DNA from: Atriophallophorus winterbourni | Lineage: Eukaryota; Platyhelminthes; Trematoda; Plagiorchiida; Microphallidae | NCBI GenBank assembly: GCA_013407085.1 | Contig: JACCGJ010000627.1 | Coordinates: 1 to 64,000 of the forward strand | Direction of reading: 5' to 3' | Length of the DNA: 64,000 nucleotides | Shown: one piece after another, positions 1 to 12,200 of the stretch | Layout of the letters: each line of letters opens with the position of its first letter | How positions within the stretch are numbered: position 1 is the first letter of the stretch | Position numbers and translations under genes: made by a program | The notes under the pieces: generated by a model | What the model was told of the DNA's origin: nothing | Seen by the model: the letters and a program-made list of their open reading frames with translations, nothing else | Database searches by the model: none

Positions 1-5
1 CTCAT

Positions 6-1375
6 GTGATTCGGGTCCAGCAGCACGTTCAAATTCCATATAGCGCTGTCGGAAAACCTGGCTGTCTGCGGTTGATGTTTTGCCAACTATTATCAGCGAA
101 CAGTATCTTGTCATCAGATGCGATAGACCTGGCGATAGAAGTGGCGGAGGCGTGGCTCTTTTCCTTGAATATGGTCTGCACAATACGGGCCCAGGGTTAT
201 CTCTCGCTAGTGAGAATGTCCAAGTTGTTACTAGTGTCCTGACTTGCTACAAGTCAGCAATGGCGATTGCTTGTGTATACGTCACGCCCTGTTCAACCCT
301 GCGAGATATTAGTCAACTGCTTGAGACGCTTGGCGGGTTGTTTCAATCAGCCCCAAGCGTACTCATTCTAGGTAATTTTAATCTCCCAGATATAGACTGG
401 TTAGCTTCCTCAGGGGTACTCACCGAGCAATCCGCCTCTTTTCTCGATTGGATCCACTATCATGGATTACATCAGCACGTAAACGAACCGACTAGGTTCC
501 GCGATGGATGCACTCCATCCACTCTTGACCTGGAGCTGTCGTCTCAGCTAGAAGCTGTCAAGAATGTCAAGTTCCTACCCCCTCTTGGCAAAAGCGACCA
601 CTAAATGTTAGGCTTCGAAGCGGTGTTGCGTTTTTGCAAACCTCTCGCGCGCCCTAGATGTAATTTCAGGCGTGTTGACTGTGGCCTACTTTTACAGTCA
701 TTACAATCTTACCTTCTGTTCTCGAGTGATTCTAGTGTAACTGAAAACTGGGACAAAATTTGCAAATTTCTTAACGAGCTACAAGACCTGCATGCTCCAC
801 TGCAATGCGTGAACAAGCACCAGCGGCCACCCTGGTGGTCTCCCAGCGTTCGTCGTTCTATTCGTAAACGTGATCGCTTATGGCGGGAATATAGGCTATA
901 GCTCACCTCTGGTTCGTGGGTCTGTTACAGAACCGCCCGAAACGCTGATGTCAAAATGCAGCGTGTGCTCGAACAGAAGTTTGAGTTATCCTTAGCCAGG
1001 GACGCTAAATCCAACCCGAAATGGTTTTACAGTTACGCACAATCTAAAGGAAAAACTAGGGTAAACGTCGGAGACTTAAAACTGGAGGATGGACATGTAG
1101 CTAATAGTGACCTAGCTTAGGCGACAGCCTTCTCAACGTTTTTCAGTGGAGTTCAGCGAAGGGATAATTCTTTACAGACACCGTCTGAGTTGCTTGACTT
1201 TTTATCTGGTGTCCCTGCACTAGATGATTGTCCTTTAATTAGGCGGAGGTGTATGGAGCTCTTATTCATGTTCGCGCTAAGAAGGCTGTGGGATCGGATG
1301 GCATCCACTCAATTATGCTGAGAAATCTCGCCCCAGTGCTTGCAGAGATTTGGATTCCTTGATGAAGAGCTCTGC
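6..1375 (+). mobile_element. CR1/Jockey-like non-LTR retrotransposon, broken endonuclease to early RT
   Basis: A decayed non-LTR ORF2. About 80-604 encodes the end of an APE-type endonuclease, with the signature LILGNFNLPDIDW near 360-400. 605-901 continues into the linker, with PPWWSPSVRRSIRKR near 825-870. After a stop at 901 the linker resumes in another frame (ARDAKSNPKWFYSYAQSKG near 995-1050). The start of the RT fingers (KKAVGSDGIHSIMLRNLAPV) lies near 1279-1338. Stops at 602-604, 899-901 and around 1118, plus frame changes, make it non-functional. The RT palm and the YADD box are missing because the copy stops near 1375, where an opposite-strand retroelement begins. The left end lies outside the window. 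The class is clear from the motifs; CR1 rather than Jockey is an inference. Confidence 0.8.
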
Positions 1376-1386
1376 ACGATTAAAAA

Positions 1387-2203
1387 CTAGTACATTACGA
1401 GTTCTAGTTTTTCGAGCCGAAGATGGGCCATGTAATGTTTCAATTTTTTCCCGAAGACTGTTGAGCTCCAGAATAATTTGATCGATGGCGTTGGAGCCGG
1501 CAACATTTGTATGTTGTTTTCCATGTTTACCGGAAGTAGTAGTCTTAGCCTGCCTTCTTGGGTGCCTGCTGTATTGGACACCATTCGTGAAGGTTGTCTA
1601 AGACCACTAGGTGAATGTTTGACCTGCGTGACGTTAGCGTCGGTTAATGGTGATTTACGGCCCTTGAACACCCGCCTTTCAGAAGGCTTAGATTTATTTT
1701 TTGCCTTTAAAGAGGTGGATGGCACGGGGGCGGGATAACTGGCTGGAACGTTTGGCCATTTTATCCGCCGAAGTCCGCCCAGGGACTAAATTGGACCGCG
1801 CGACTGATGCATAAGTTTGGTCGGACACGGATTCCGACGCACTAGGTAGCGTCACACTAGGTCGCCGTTCGTGATATACAAATGCGGCATCAGTGGCAGC
1901 CTTGTGACAATCACTGCAATGCCACGAAAGCTAGCGGTATTTCGCATGAAGCCCGTAGTGGGATTTACGCATAGCTTAGCAGCCAGGGTGAGCCCAACGC
2001 TTGCAAGCAATGCACTCGATACCTTTGGCTACTTTTTTGACACGCTTCCCATTAAGACAAACAGTTTTACTATTCATAGTTGAAAAATTCTTAACGGTGA
2101 TGCAAGATAAAAACAGAATACTGACTTTATTACGGGAATAATTAATCAGCGAAAGGTGCAATAATAAATTATGTGTGTATACTTTCGAAAAGTAGTAAAA
2201 CAT
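1387..2203 (-). mobile_element. Non-LTR retrotransposon ORF1 remnant with PHD-like zinc finger
   Basis: Read on the minus strand, 2070-1870 shows a cysteine/histidine array, ECIACKRWAHPGC followed by WHCSDCHKAA. This fits the C-x2-C, W-x-H-x3-C, W-x-C-x2-C pattern of the PHD-like finger in ORF1 of CR1-type elements. Two stop codons interrupt that stretch in the same frame. Downstream, an open stretch (1725-1387) encodes a basic, serine-rich segment and then ends. Such ORF1 proteins bind RNA and chaperone retrotransposition. The piece abuts a plus-strand endonuclease/RT fragment, so the two are either different insertions or a rearranged copy. No function is expected now. Confidence 0.6.
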
Positions 2204-2898
2204 TTTCTATTTTACAGTGCAGCTGTGAAACAGTGAAAAATCGTAACATTTTGTATCTGAGCGTGGCAAATGCAACAGAAATGTTTACATAAAAATGCCA
2301 TGTGCTGAGGAAGAATCGTTTATTAAAACAGAAACTCTAACTTTTTTAATTGCAGAAAGGTGCTTGTAAACGTATCTACCTAATCTCTCTTAGTGAATGC
2401 TTGGTGAATCTTGAACTCCATGTCTCTATTTGTATTTGATGATAAATATTCGTGAAACGTCTACCCATGATTTATTGCGTTGTTTGTTCAGTTGAATGTA
2501 TCAAGGAGTTCATTTCATTTCTATGCGGAAAAATGAAATAATGTTGTCAAATAAACGTGGTAAGTAATTAGTATCGATAAATACATTTACCAATTTATAT
2601 TTAATGAATCTATTCGTATGAATTCAAATAAACTAGATACGTTTCTTCTGATTTTCACTATGTAATTCGGTAATTGTATTTGTATGTGTTCATCAAAAAG
2701 CTCAATATTCTAGTCAACTACGTAATTTCTCGTGTTAACTGAACAGAGAATTGAACTAGATAGTGACTATAATATAGCTATTTGACAGTAAAAATGATGC
2801 GTCTTTTGACCATCCGAATTGCGTTTAACATAGATTGGAAGTCAAATTTATGGATGACAAAAGTAATGTTTTGATCACATCCCCCTCACTTGCACACA

Positions 2899-2935
2899 AC
2901 TACCGGTTTCTAGCTGTCTACCGTCATCAGGTAAG
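2899..2935 (-). ncRNA. Hammerhead ribozyme-like core, family B
   Basis: On the minus strand: CTGATGA, a short degenerate stem II (CGGT, loop, GCTA), GAAA, then palindromic ACCGGT followed by A, as in a hammerhead with a minimal stem III. Stem I is reduced to about two pairs (AC with GT). Probably a decayed copy. Confidence 0.5.
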
Positions 2936-3402
2936 TGTAGTGTGATAAGATTAGGTGAGCCTTGAAACAGTGGATGAGTGGTAAACTAAGCTATACTTGA
3001 ATGTCACTGTTTTTTAGGATTAGTACAATGAGATAGCAGAGACCCGGGAGGTGAAGCGGCTTTCACGGACTGTAGTACTCCTGACGTCTATTAAGAAGAA
3101 GTAGAAGGAGAAGAAGAACCACGGTTATGTTTGTCATTTAGGAATATGTTCAAGCCAGGAACAGTTTATTGTCAAATTCATACAAATGATTGCAACCCCA
3201 TAATTAATGAAAGTCAATGAAGCTTTCATACACTTCCATTAAACAACCGTAATTAAAATCGAGCCTGATCTATATTATTTGAAATGCAAAACTTCTGCTA
3301 AAACTAATAGTGTACGAGCCCTATTTTACAGTGACATTCAAGTATATTTTTGTTTACCATTTACCCACTGTTTCAAAGCTTACTGAACCTAATCCTACCT
3401 TC

Positions 3403-3442
3403 TCCACTTGATGACGGCAGACAGCCAAAGACCGGTAGTGGT
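3403..3442 (+). ncRNA. Degenerate hammerhead ribozyme-like core, family B
   Basis: CCAC, TTGATGA, CGGC-loop-GCCA, then AAGACCGGTA, then GTGG. Stem I (CCAC with GTGG) is intact. The essential C of CTGATGA is changed to T and the GAAA box is disturbed, so cleavage is not expected. It forms the right arm of the inverted pair. Confidence 0.45.
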
Positions 3443-3592
3443 GTGTAAGTAGAGGGGATGTGAGCAACACTTCACTTTGTTCATCCACGAGCGCCTTGAG
3501 TGCTTGACCAGGAATCCCTATGTGATTCTGTGTTTGAACACCGTGGTTCGACTTTATTGAATTATGAATTGAAATTTCGAAAAATTATTTTC

Positions 3593-3596
<4 letters not shown>

Positions 3597-3629
<33 letters not shown>
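3597..3629. repeat. (AAT)n microsatellite
   Basis: Eleven or so tandem AAT units in AT-rich non-coding DNA. Confidence 0.95.
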
Positions 3630-5220
3630 TTCTTATATTATGCACTTGTTCTACGCTGAGTTATTGCAAATTTTGCATCGAAATTCATATTTGTTTTTCC
3701 ATACATTATACATTTTCATTCGACAGTGACTATGAATTCATAAGTCATGAAGAAATCCGCATATAACTGTCAACATCATCAGTTCTTATTAGAAAAATAA
3801 AATGCAATTTTCTGCGCGAAAATAATAATTGGAATCAGTTGATAGTTCAAACGAATTTGGTTTTAGAGAGTACTTTCCTACCTTTCAAAAACTTAGAAAA
3901 ACTACTGCAAGTTGACTAAATGTGCTTGGTGTGTTGTATCGAAATTGGAATAGTTGGCTCAATAGAGAATTCTGGACTTGTTTTAGTTATTCTATATTAT
4001 GAGGAACTCTGTTATTCTGATTTTCTACTACCGCTTACGTGTTGTTCAACTCAAACACAACTTGTTGTGTAAAATACATCATTGAAACGCTATTATTCAT
4101 TGATACTACACTCGAATACAACAGAAAGGAGATATATTCACCATGGTACATTTTTAGTGCGTAAATAGGAAAACTGTTTGAGCTATACAAATAGCAACCA
4201 GAATCAATTTCTTCGTCAATTAGGCTAAATAAGATTCTGCTTTTTCAAAATCTTGTTTTTTCTCAAAAATGATCCGCAAAACCTACAGTTCTGTGTTAGA
4301 AAACTAAAAGATGAGTTGAAATTTTGATACCAGTCAGTTATGTCTCAGAATTCTGGTGGTTCTATGTGATTAGCGTTTTGGATAATCATAATTCCACATT
4401 GAATAAATCCCTAGATAGAAAATAAATTGTGCATTACACAAAAAATGTTCAATCAACATCGATCATTTAAATAGTGAACCTACATTCTATCTCATGTTAT
4501 TTAGAGCTGCTACCTGGTGTTTTGATTCTTGTCGATGGGATCCATTTTCACAAGCCCATAATATTTTTATGCGAACTGTGTTGGATAGTAATGAAGTAAA
4601 TTAGAGCTAAAAATAAATTATTCTGGTTTATATGATGGTGAATTCACCCAAAACTCTTGCATCGATAAATCGTTCACTAATAATATTTAATTTAGTATTT
4701 GTGAATTACATCTTGGCTCATTTCATCAGCATTACACCAATAGTAAGTACTCAATGTTTAATTATCATTCAAACATGATAAAATGAATTCCTAAACAATG
4801 GAGATGGACACAAACAAATTGGGATAATTTGCATACAACTTGGATGAAACAAGGAAGAAATCCAGTATCGTGAATGAGTAAAACGCTATCAGCACGTTAA
4901 CCTTCCAGTAGCTGCCACTGCATTATAGAAGTCTTTGTTTATTTTTCCACTTGACAATGTTAAAGTTTAAACATACATTCTAAAAACATGCTCACCGTTT
5001 AAACGCCACTCCGAACGGATTTGAGACAAATATACAAGCGTGAATATCCACCGTTCATTGAATCAAGGGTACCTCTGTCCGGATGACGGATTGTGCTGTC
5101 TTTTGAAGGGGGACTTGTTATGGTCCTGAGCTGTCTATGACAGGTGACAGCTTGGTCACCACGGGTTTTAGGCTAATCAAGTTGCGGCCTCACGAAACAA
5201 TCCGCTCCAATAGTCAATGG
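3630..5220. other. Non-coding, no recognised feature
   Basis: AT-rich sequence with no domain-like open frame and no clear repeat. It may lie in the unseen first dlg intron or upstream of the gene. A moderately GC-richer patch at about 5040-5220 looks like old repeat but could not be assigned. Confidence 0.5.
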
Positions 5221-5224
5221 TCTC

Positions 5225-5400
5225 AAAGCATAAGTACGATCCATTTATTGTGCCTATAGTCATAGACTGTACGTGGGCTGAGATAATATAATGTTGCCTG
5301 GGCTTTGACAAATGTGAGAAATAAAAATATGAGTGGCAGTAAGACTCCAGTGTGTTCTCGCATACAGCTCACTACCCGTGTAAAATGAGGTTTTCACTTT
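5225..5400 (-). repeat. CATA-tailed dispersed repeat (family A), diverged copy
   Basis: Shares the blocks GTACGTGGGCTGAGAT, GTTGCCTGGGC and GCATACAGCTCACTACC, in the same order as the cleaner copies at 47.9 and 49.1 kb. The orientation is called minus because family copies end in a (CATA)n tail in the opposite direction. Confidence 0.65.
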
Positions 5401-6865
5401 GTTAGCAGTACATTGCAGAAGTATTGCGCAAACATTTATTCATTTAATTATATGATACATCGTTGAGAATTCGAGTGAACTAACTATTCCGTATATCGCT
5501 ACAAAGAAAAAGGTTGTCGCTTACTTGCGAAATGTCGGATAAGCACTCTATATAAGGTATATGTGTTGCACTCAGATGGTATTATAGGTCGAACTGTTGC
5601 GTTTATGGTTCTTACTTTTCAGTAAAAAAACACACCTATTTGAAGAAAAATAAGAAGAAGTTTAATTAGGTTGCGTAAAGCATTGACCAAGTTAGAAATG
5701 CGTGACGAAATCTCCCCATGTAACAATGCAGAATTATGAAGAAAAATCTACAGTTTCAAGCTCTGGGTTGTCAACTAATGAAATGTTATCAACGAAATCG
5801 ACGTTTTGTGGCAAAAAACTGCTATAAGAATGTCTTTAATGAAAGAAACATAATGGTGAAACGCTAAACAGCTTGTTTAGTATGGACTTTGCGTGTGCGT
5901 ACGATTCGATAAGCAGAACTTTATCATCGGTATAGTCTAAATCTGGAACATTGTACATGGAATAATGCGAACTGTATAATGTTGTGGTTATTCGGCTGAA
6001 TAATTTCATAATTGCATCAATCAGAAAATTTAATAGAAAAAGAGCGATTTGACATCCTCGTCGGACGTCAGATGTGTGGCGATGAAGTTCACGCAGTATG
6101 CTTACATATGTTTACATACACTATTGCATGGCAGAGTTTGAACAGCAAAATGTCCCTACGAAGTCTTGCCTGATGATGTCGATAAGCCTTGTGCATTTTA
6201 AAGATGCGGTGAAGAGTAAATATTTGGTCAACGCCGCTTCTACCAGAGTAAAAGCCAGTTTGCTGCTTTCTGATTTGCAATTTCATATGCGATGTTGATT
6301 TTCGAAGTGATAATGACGCTTATAATCTTGTTATAATGAGAGTGAGGCTAATTGCTCGATGGTTAGAGCAAGAAATTCGCATTGTTTTTAAATTTTCGCA
6401 CGATAACCGATTCTGCTTAATTCTGCGTACAAATGAGAACATCCAAAAGCCATGAAGTAGATAGTCAAATTCACTAACTTGGATTTGCCACTATTCTTGA
6501 GCATTGAAGTTAGTGTTGCATCGGAACCAGCAGCCTTAAATCAATTTACGGATTCGATACATGCTCCGAATTCTGAAGTATTAGGGAGATCAATATTGAA
6601 TGGCCAAGAATCATACTGTGTTAAATGAGGTAATAAAGCTTATAGTTTGTCAGATTATTTCATTTTTGTAAATGTTCGACGAAGCTCGATAGGCTTTTTT
6701 TCATTAATTATGAGAGTACCGAGCGATTTAATGGTGGTCTTACTCACTGATATGTATCTGTTACCCGACCGGATAAACGGAGAAAACTGAAGACAAAACC
6801 AGTGCAGACCTACTGTGCATCGAAACACGACGGTAGCGAGACATAGACGAATACTCAATCAACAT
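5401..6865. other. Non-coding, no recognised feature
   Basis: AT-rich sequence. Short open frames here (for example 6098-6298 and its antisense) have no recognisable motif or splice context. Confidence 0.5.
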
Positions 6866-6867
6866 CT

Positions 6868-7018
6868 TTATGAAATGAGCCCACAGTTGCCTCTATTTTC
6901 TGTTTCCTTTCTCATATTTGTCTAGGCCTGGGCAACCTGACAGTATCTTAGCCCACGTACAGTCTAACTGTGCGGCACTTTGCCGGGATCAGGCTTGTGC
7001 TTTCATACATACATACAT
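6868..7018 (+). repeat. CATA-tailed dispersed repeat (family A), 5'-truncated
   Basis: Contains GCCTGGGCAACCTGACAGTA, TTAGCCCACGT and ATCAGGCTTGTGCTTTC, followed by a (CATA)n tail at about 7004-7018. The 5' half seen in full copies is mostly missing, as expected for 5'-truncated retroposons. Confidence 0.8.
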
Positions 7019-8795
7019 AAATGGAGAGCGTTGTCATACACTGTGAAAATGATTTGCTATTCCCATTTTTTGACATTATTTAGCCACCATCATTCTGTAT
7101 TATGGCGCAAGCTTCACTCAACTTATTCCCTTTACACTTCCTACTGTGCTAAGGTCAAGATGTTATTTAAGGTAGATGGTAATAAATTAGATACTGCACT
7201 TCTTGCCTGGCATTTGCACACAAAGCAGCTGGGTGTGAGTTACACAATTTGTTCCTGTAAGTTTCAGATTCTTTAATATGAGCAAATGTTTCCAGGGCTA
7301 TCCCGTTTTAATTCAAAGGTTTGGTACCGAACAATTTTAAAACAAACCTATATTGCGAAAGAGCTGTCATGGGAATAACGAAGCGAAATTCCTCATTACA
7401 ACATCTCCCATGAGCTCTGATGTCAATTTGATCGATTCGGGTCGAAGTTCCACTTCTATACGATGAGTGCCGTGTTGCATATTGACACCTTTTATGGCGA
7501 CTGTGATTACTCATGATGAACAATTAAGGTGTTGCTCAGAATTGTATGAACCGTTCTTCATTATCTGTGCCTTGGCATTCATGGCCAATAATACCATCTC
7601 ACTGTGACTCGGATACACCTAATCGGTCAATACCGAAATTCATATCTGTTACGTTCTGGATATGGAGCTATTAATGCACCCGGATATGCTTCACACGATA
7701 TTGCCCAACCGACTATTGAGAGAGAAGACCAAAGCTTCAGAGAAGTTTGTATGGCGGCTCACTTCCAATAATAACAAACATGGTTTACTCATCCATATAT
7801 ATAGGCTGAGAATGTAAAAGGGAATGACCTTGGAAAATAGCACATTAAAACCGTGTCAAGGACTTGATGGACCAATGAGAATAAAGGGCGAATATGATCA
7901 AATTATAAACGTTATGATCAAATTATAATCATGTTTTTCGCGCCAAATAATTCAAATCTATGTTGGCATAGTGTCATAATAGAGTCGTAATATCTTCAAA
8001 GATATTTAGTTTTTAGGGAAAATAAACGTCTTTTCCCATTAATATCTACCGGTAAAAAAACAATATCAAAGATTTTCATACGTCGCGGAAGAACGTATAG
8101 ATCGGTGTAAAAGGCGTTTTTCTCTTCCGAATTTGTTATTGTCAGAGCATAAGTTTGTACAATGTACGAATAATTTACTGGAAGTTATGGTTTGAATATA
8201 ATAGTATTAGTTAGTCTAACTACGCATGCCATACTTTTACAAATGATCTAATCAATTAGAAAGATTCTTGCACGTAAATTCAATACTATATCAACACCCG
8301 TCAGTAGTGCGATGGTGGCTACAAAATCAACATAATAGCGCAAAGAGTTGCGGATCGAAAGGTTTAGAGCATGTTCATGGCGGTCATTCAAAAGGCTGAT
8401 ATTGAAAGAGCCATGAGCATTGGGGATGAAGTGGGAAGGGTCAGAAACAATGTGAATAATAGTGTCAGGAGTAGCATGTTTTCGCTTACCTGCCTTGCTG
8501 TACTCAGCAGATATGGGGACCTTGCTTATTTTGCGCGACTGCTGATATACTATGTAGTTAGTTTTATTACCTATAATTATAGTCGTTTTGAAGCTGAGAT
8601 ACTAGCAAACCTCCCATGCCTAGAAAGGACAACGATTACACTTCAACACCGAAGTCTTTATCTAAAATCCTCGAACCTTTAGGCAACGGGCTGGTTTAAT
8701 ACCGTGTTTGTGTAACCTCTATACATTCACCTTTCTGGTATGAAAGCAACCCATGCCTTTGCCTTACCCAAGTCAAGAGGACCTATTCATAATAT
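7019..8795. other. Non-coding, no recognised feature
   Basis: No exon or element could be supported. The open stretch 8371-8682 begins with a peptide unlike the DLG N-terminus and has no matching splice donor, so it was not used as a first exon. Confidence 0.4.
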
Positions 8796-8885
8796 TCAGA
8801 CGTATATGTTTGTATCTATACTTCGACCCTGTGATTATTTTGAAGTCATATGCTTTTTCAACCACAAATCTTGAATTTTGGAGGT
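8796..8885 (+). mobile_element. Non-LTR retrotransposon 3'-end fragment
   Basis: Ends in CTTTTTCAACCACAAATCTTGAATT, close to the terminal sequences at 12.55, 42.46 and (inverted) 39.45 kb. The TTGAATC-type end resembles the short tandem 3' tails of CR1-like elements. No coding sequence is attached. Confidence 0.5.
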
Positions 8886-9073
8886 TTGAATTTACACTAA
8901 ACATCGCATTACGTTAAGATCAAGTCTCATTTAACATGAACTTGTAAATCTGAAATCTTAGATTACATTATCGAATGTCTATATATTATATGAAATGTTT
9001 TTGCATATTTGTTCCATGTTATGCCTTGAACAATCTTGATCCATTTCATTTAATCTTATCGATATCATTGCAG

Positions 9074-9205
9074 GAGCTCACTTGGCCTTGGAACAACTCG
9101 CTGAATATCGAGACCAGTTAAACCATCGATGTGACGGACCACTCATTTCCGCGCTGACGCGGTTGATGAACATATTCCAGAGTCGTTTATTCTTAGCTCT
9201 TCTAG
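9074..9205 (+). CDS. dlg: dlg exon: L27 domain, first part
   Basis: Acceptor CATTGCAG before 9074, donor GTATGT at 9206. The exon begins with two bases of a split codon and encodes AHLALEQLAEYRDQL and then LTRLMNIFQSRLFLALL. This is the L27 helix pattern of DLG proteins, which assembles with partners such as LIN7 and CASK. It ends in phase 1. Upstream, one base (A or C would give Arg) must come from an exon not identified here, so alternative N-termini are possible. Confidence 0.92.
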
Positions 9206-12200
9206 GTATGTATATTGATAACTAAATTATCAAAACCGCACATACTGATCAACGTAATGCACGTAATGCAAAAATTTGTATTTTAAAAAAATACTCCAAC
9301 TACTTGTAACTTTCGTCGTATTATAATAGAAGATCTGAAATGCCGATTATTCTTGTCAACACATCAAAATGTTATTCTATTGATCAATATAGTCAATATT
9401 GCTTGTCAGAAGCTTACACTGGTTCATGAATTCGAAAATTCTAACTTTTGTTTCATTCTGTCTTCTGTTACTGCGAGATGAAATGCTGCTAGTTTGAAGT
9501 ATATAACGGCTATTCAATTTCCACGACGGAAAAGTTCCTGTAAGTTGCTCCGATCGAAGGTAAACTTAAAGCAAGTGACATGAGCATCTACGAAGCCAGG
9601 ATTTTCTACCCACTAGAACAATTTGGGCGAAGTAATAAGCGCCAACGCGGTTTGCTCCTTCCAATTGTAGAAATCTATATGTTCGGAATACGTGTAGACT
9701 GAAATTCTTAAACTGATTTTTGCAACACGTTACTCAGATTAATCTGTTACATCGAAACATTTTAACCTAGGAAACTTTTGGGATGAAATTTTGTTTTTTC
9801 CCCAGCATGGATATTTTGGCTGAGATCTCCTAAAAAGTTCGCAATTTCGATTTCAAAAACCTGTTTTGTGAACTAGAATTTTTAACAACTACAAAATGCT
9901 GAAAATTGATTCTTCCGAATATCCTTGTAAAATCCATATGACAGAAAGTTTTTTCTGACATGTGACAGCATAATCGCCTATAGCGACTGTCCATGCCCTA
10001 ATGTGTGATGACAGCTGTTTAATGCTCGCTGGATCTAATATATGGCCTTCATTTAATGAGACCAAATAACACAGAACCCGTTTTGGGAGTTTAATATCTT
10101 AACCCATCTGAAATGGACTTTTGAATAAGCAGGCTAACGTCAGTACTCATAATGTCAAGAACACTCGATGTCGGAAGCCTGCTTTTCAGCTTAAAACTGC
10201 CAAGCTTGCAATCGGAAAATGGGTGAATGTTCAAATTATCCCCTCGTTCTTGCGTTTCACAGCGTACACACTAGATTTTATTGATATCTTACCAATCGTC
10301 AAATTGTTGATCTTTCGGTTGCAAAGATCTTTTAATTTAGACGCAACATTAAGAATATCCATGATACGTTGCACGCATATCATAAAACAGTGGTTTTAAT
10401 GTCAATCGTTGATTGTCATCCATCTGCTGCCTTAAATCTCACGGAGTTTATCTAATTGTCTCTACTCAATCAAAGCACATAAATACAACATGCTATTGGA
10501 GCGTGAACGTGGGAGACGTTGCGTAACTGTGTATGTTTAATTCTGATTTTACATTCGCGTCTCGAATGTCCTCAACCTCGAATCTGTGTTTTAACAGATA
10601 TTCAGGATTTTTATGAGACAACTCTACTGGACCCCAGGAAAAGTAATGACGAAAAAACGGTTGCAGCTCTGGATGTTGCGATGCGCTGGGAAAACATCTC
10701 CAGCCCTTCACTTATCGCGTCCACGATTGATTTAAGACGAAGGAATTCTAACGAAGATCTAGCTTCCATGGAAAGAGCGGTTAGTTCGTAGTGAATTTAG
10801 CATTGTTGATAACTTTGCTGTATAATTCATTCAAGGCTAAAGCGTATAATCCCATTTCGTATGTGTATAATCTTTTACAAATTCAGAAGCTGTTTTGGTC
10901 TTATCCTTCCATATCGTGGTTGTATGGCTTTTTAGACTCCGATATGGTACTTTAGCCCGTGTACTTCACTCATCTATAATATGCTGTTTTGATTTCGAAT
11001 TTATTTCAAGGATTGATTGGTATGGTTCTTCGTTCAAACTTACGGATCTTTAACAATTTATTTAGTGTCATAGTTCGTGGTTCATATTATCAACATTGTG
11101 AGTCGGTATAGTTGAATGCGAATGTTTCGACAATGTTACTTAACTGTAATTCAAGGTGTTTATTGGCGTAAAAAGCATCAAGCTCAACAATAATCATAGA
11201 ATGATGAAAACTAGAATGTGAATGTACAAAAACAAGCTAAGCAATTAAATTCAACAGTATATACGTAACCGGGAAACGGATAATTCAATTAAAACTCGTC
11301 TAATGCAAGCTAGTGGACGGAGTAACGGTAGAATGTAAACATTTTAGGTAAAGCAGACACGGACAGAATGAAAATACATTCTACAGTTTAGGCGGGAATG
11401 GGATACCACCAGCGTATATTCATGAGTCCGATAATTTCTCATATACCTTCGGATGAATAAATCGTGTAAGGGATGGTTTCGGGTGTGGAATATTTTGTAA
11501 ATTAGTATAAGATCTCCTCTGATTTGTCGATAGTGAAAGTCGAACAGATTCTGATGAGCTATCATATCTCCGTAAGGCTGTTTCGGATGCTGAAAACTAG
11601 TTTGTTGAGCGGTAATAGATTAGCTAGATAAGTTCTACATCTTTCTTGAACCACGCAGACCATGACTGTTCTCAGGTATGTATTCATGATACGTGGAAAG
11701 ATCTTAGGCGAAAATTTCCCAAATACCCGTTTGAGTAGATTTAGGACACGCGATGAGTTTGTAGACTGTGTTGGTTTAAAATGAGGTTTGTAAGACACCC
11801 ACATCTTTTTCTTCACTGCACATTCAAGGACATTTGAACCTCTTTTGCGTCTTTCAATTACTCAGATTTTTAAGCGTGAAAAACGAAACATTTATACAAT
11901 CCATTTGGATGTCACAACTTTAGTTAATTTTTTGATTGTCCAAAATGTATTGTTCGGCGAAAGTGCACCATATCACCTTCCGCTCATGCACGCTAAGTTA
12001 CTCGAGTGGTGTGTGCGATGGAACTGCACGCAAATTTCGTGCCTTTTGTGCAAACCCATGGGTGTAACCGCATCAACATGTGTGTGGGCGCTTGTGCTCA
12101 AACAGACTGGTCGTACAAACCTTATCCAACAATGGCTTACAAGTTCAAACCTTGCTCTCCATTTCCGCACTGTTTCGACGCATGCGGATCCCGATCCCTA

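Larger units (their letters stand above)
2870..3480. repeat. Foldback repeat: two inverted copies of hammerhead repeat family B
   Basis: About 2870-3012 and 3328-3475 are near-identical inverted copies of one roughly 145 bp repeat. For example, TACTTGAATGTCACTGT near 2993 is mirrored by ACAGTGACATTCAAGTA near 3329. About 315 bp separate the arms. Each arm carries the hammerhead-like core of family B (see 2899-2935 and 3403-3442). The pair could be two insertions in opposite directions or one foldback element. The spacer shows no recognisable gene. Confidence 0.75.

Noticed and set aside
8371..8682. Candidate first exon of dlg
   Set aside because: The peptide does not resemble the DLG N-terminus and no donor gives the required phase 1 end.
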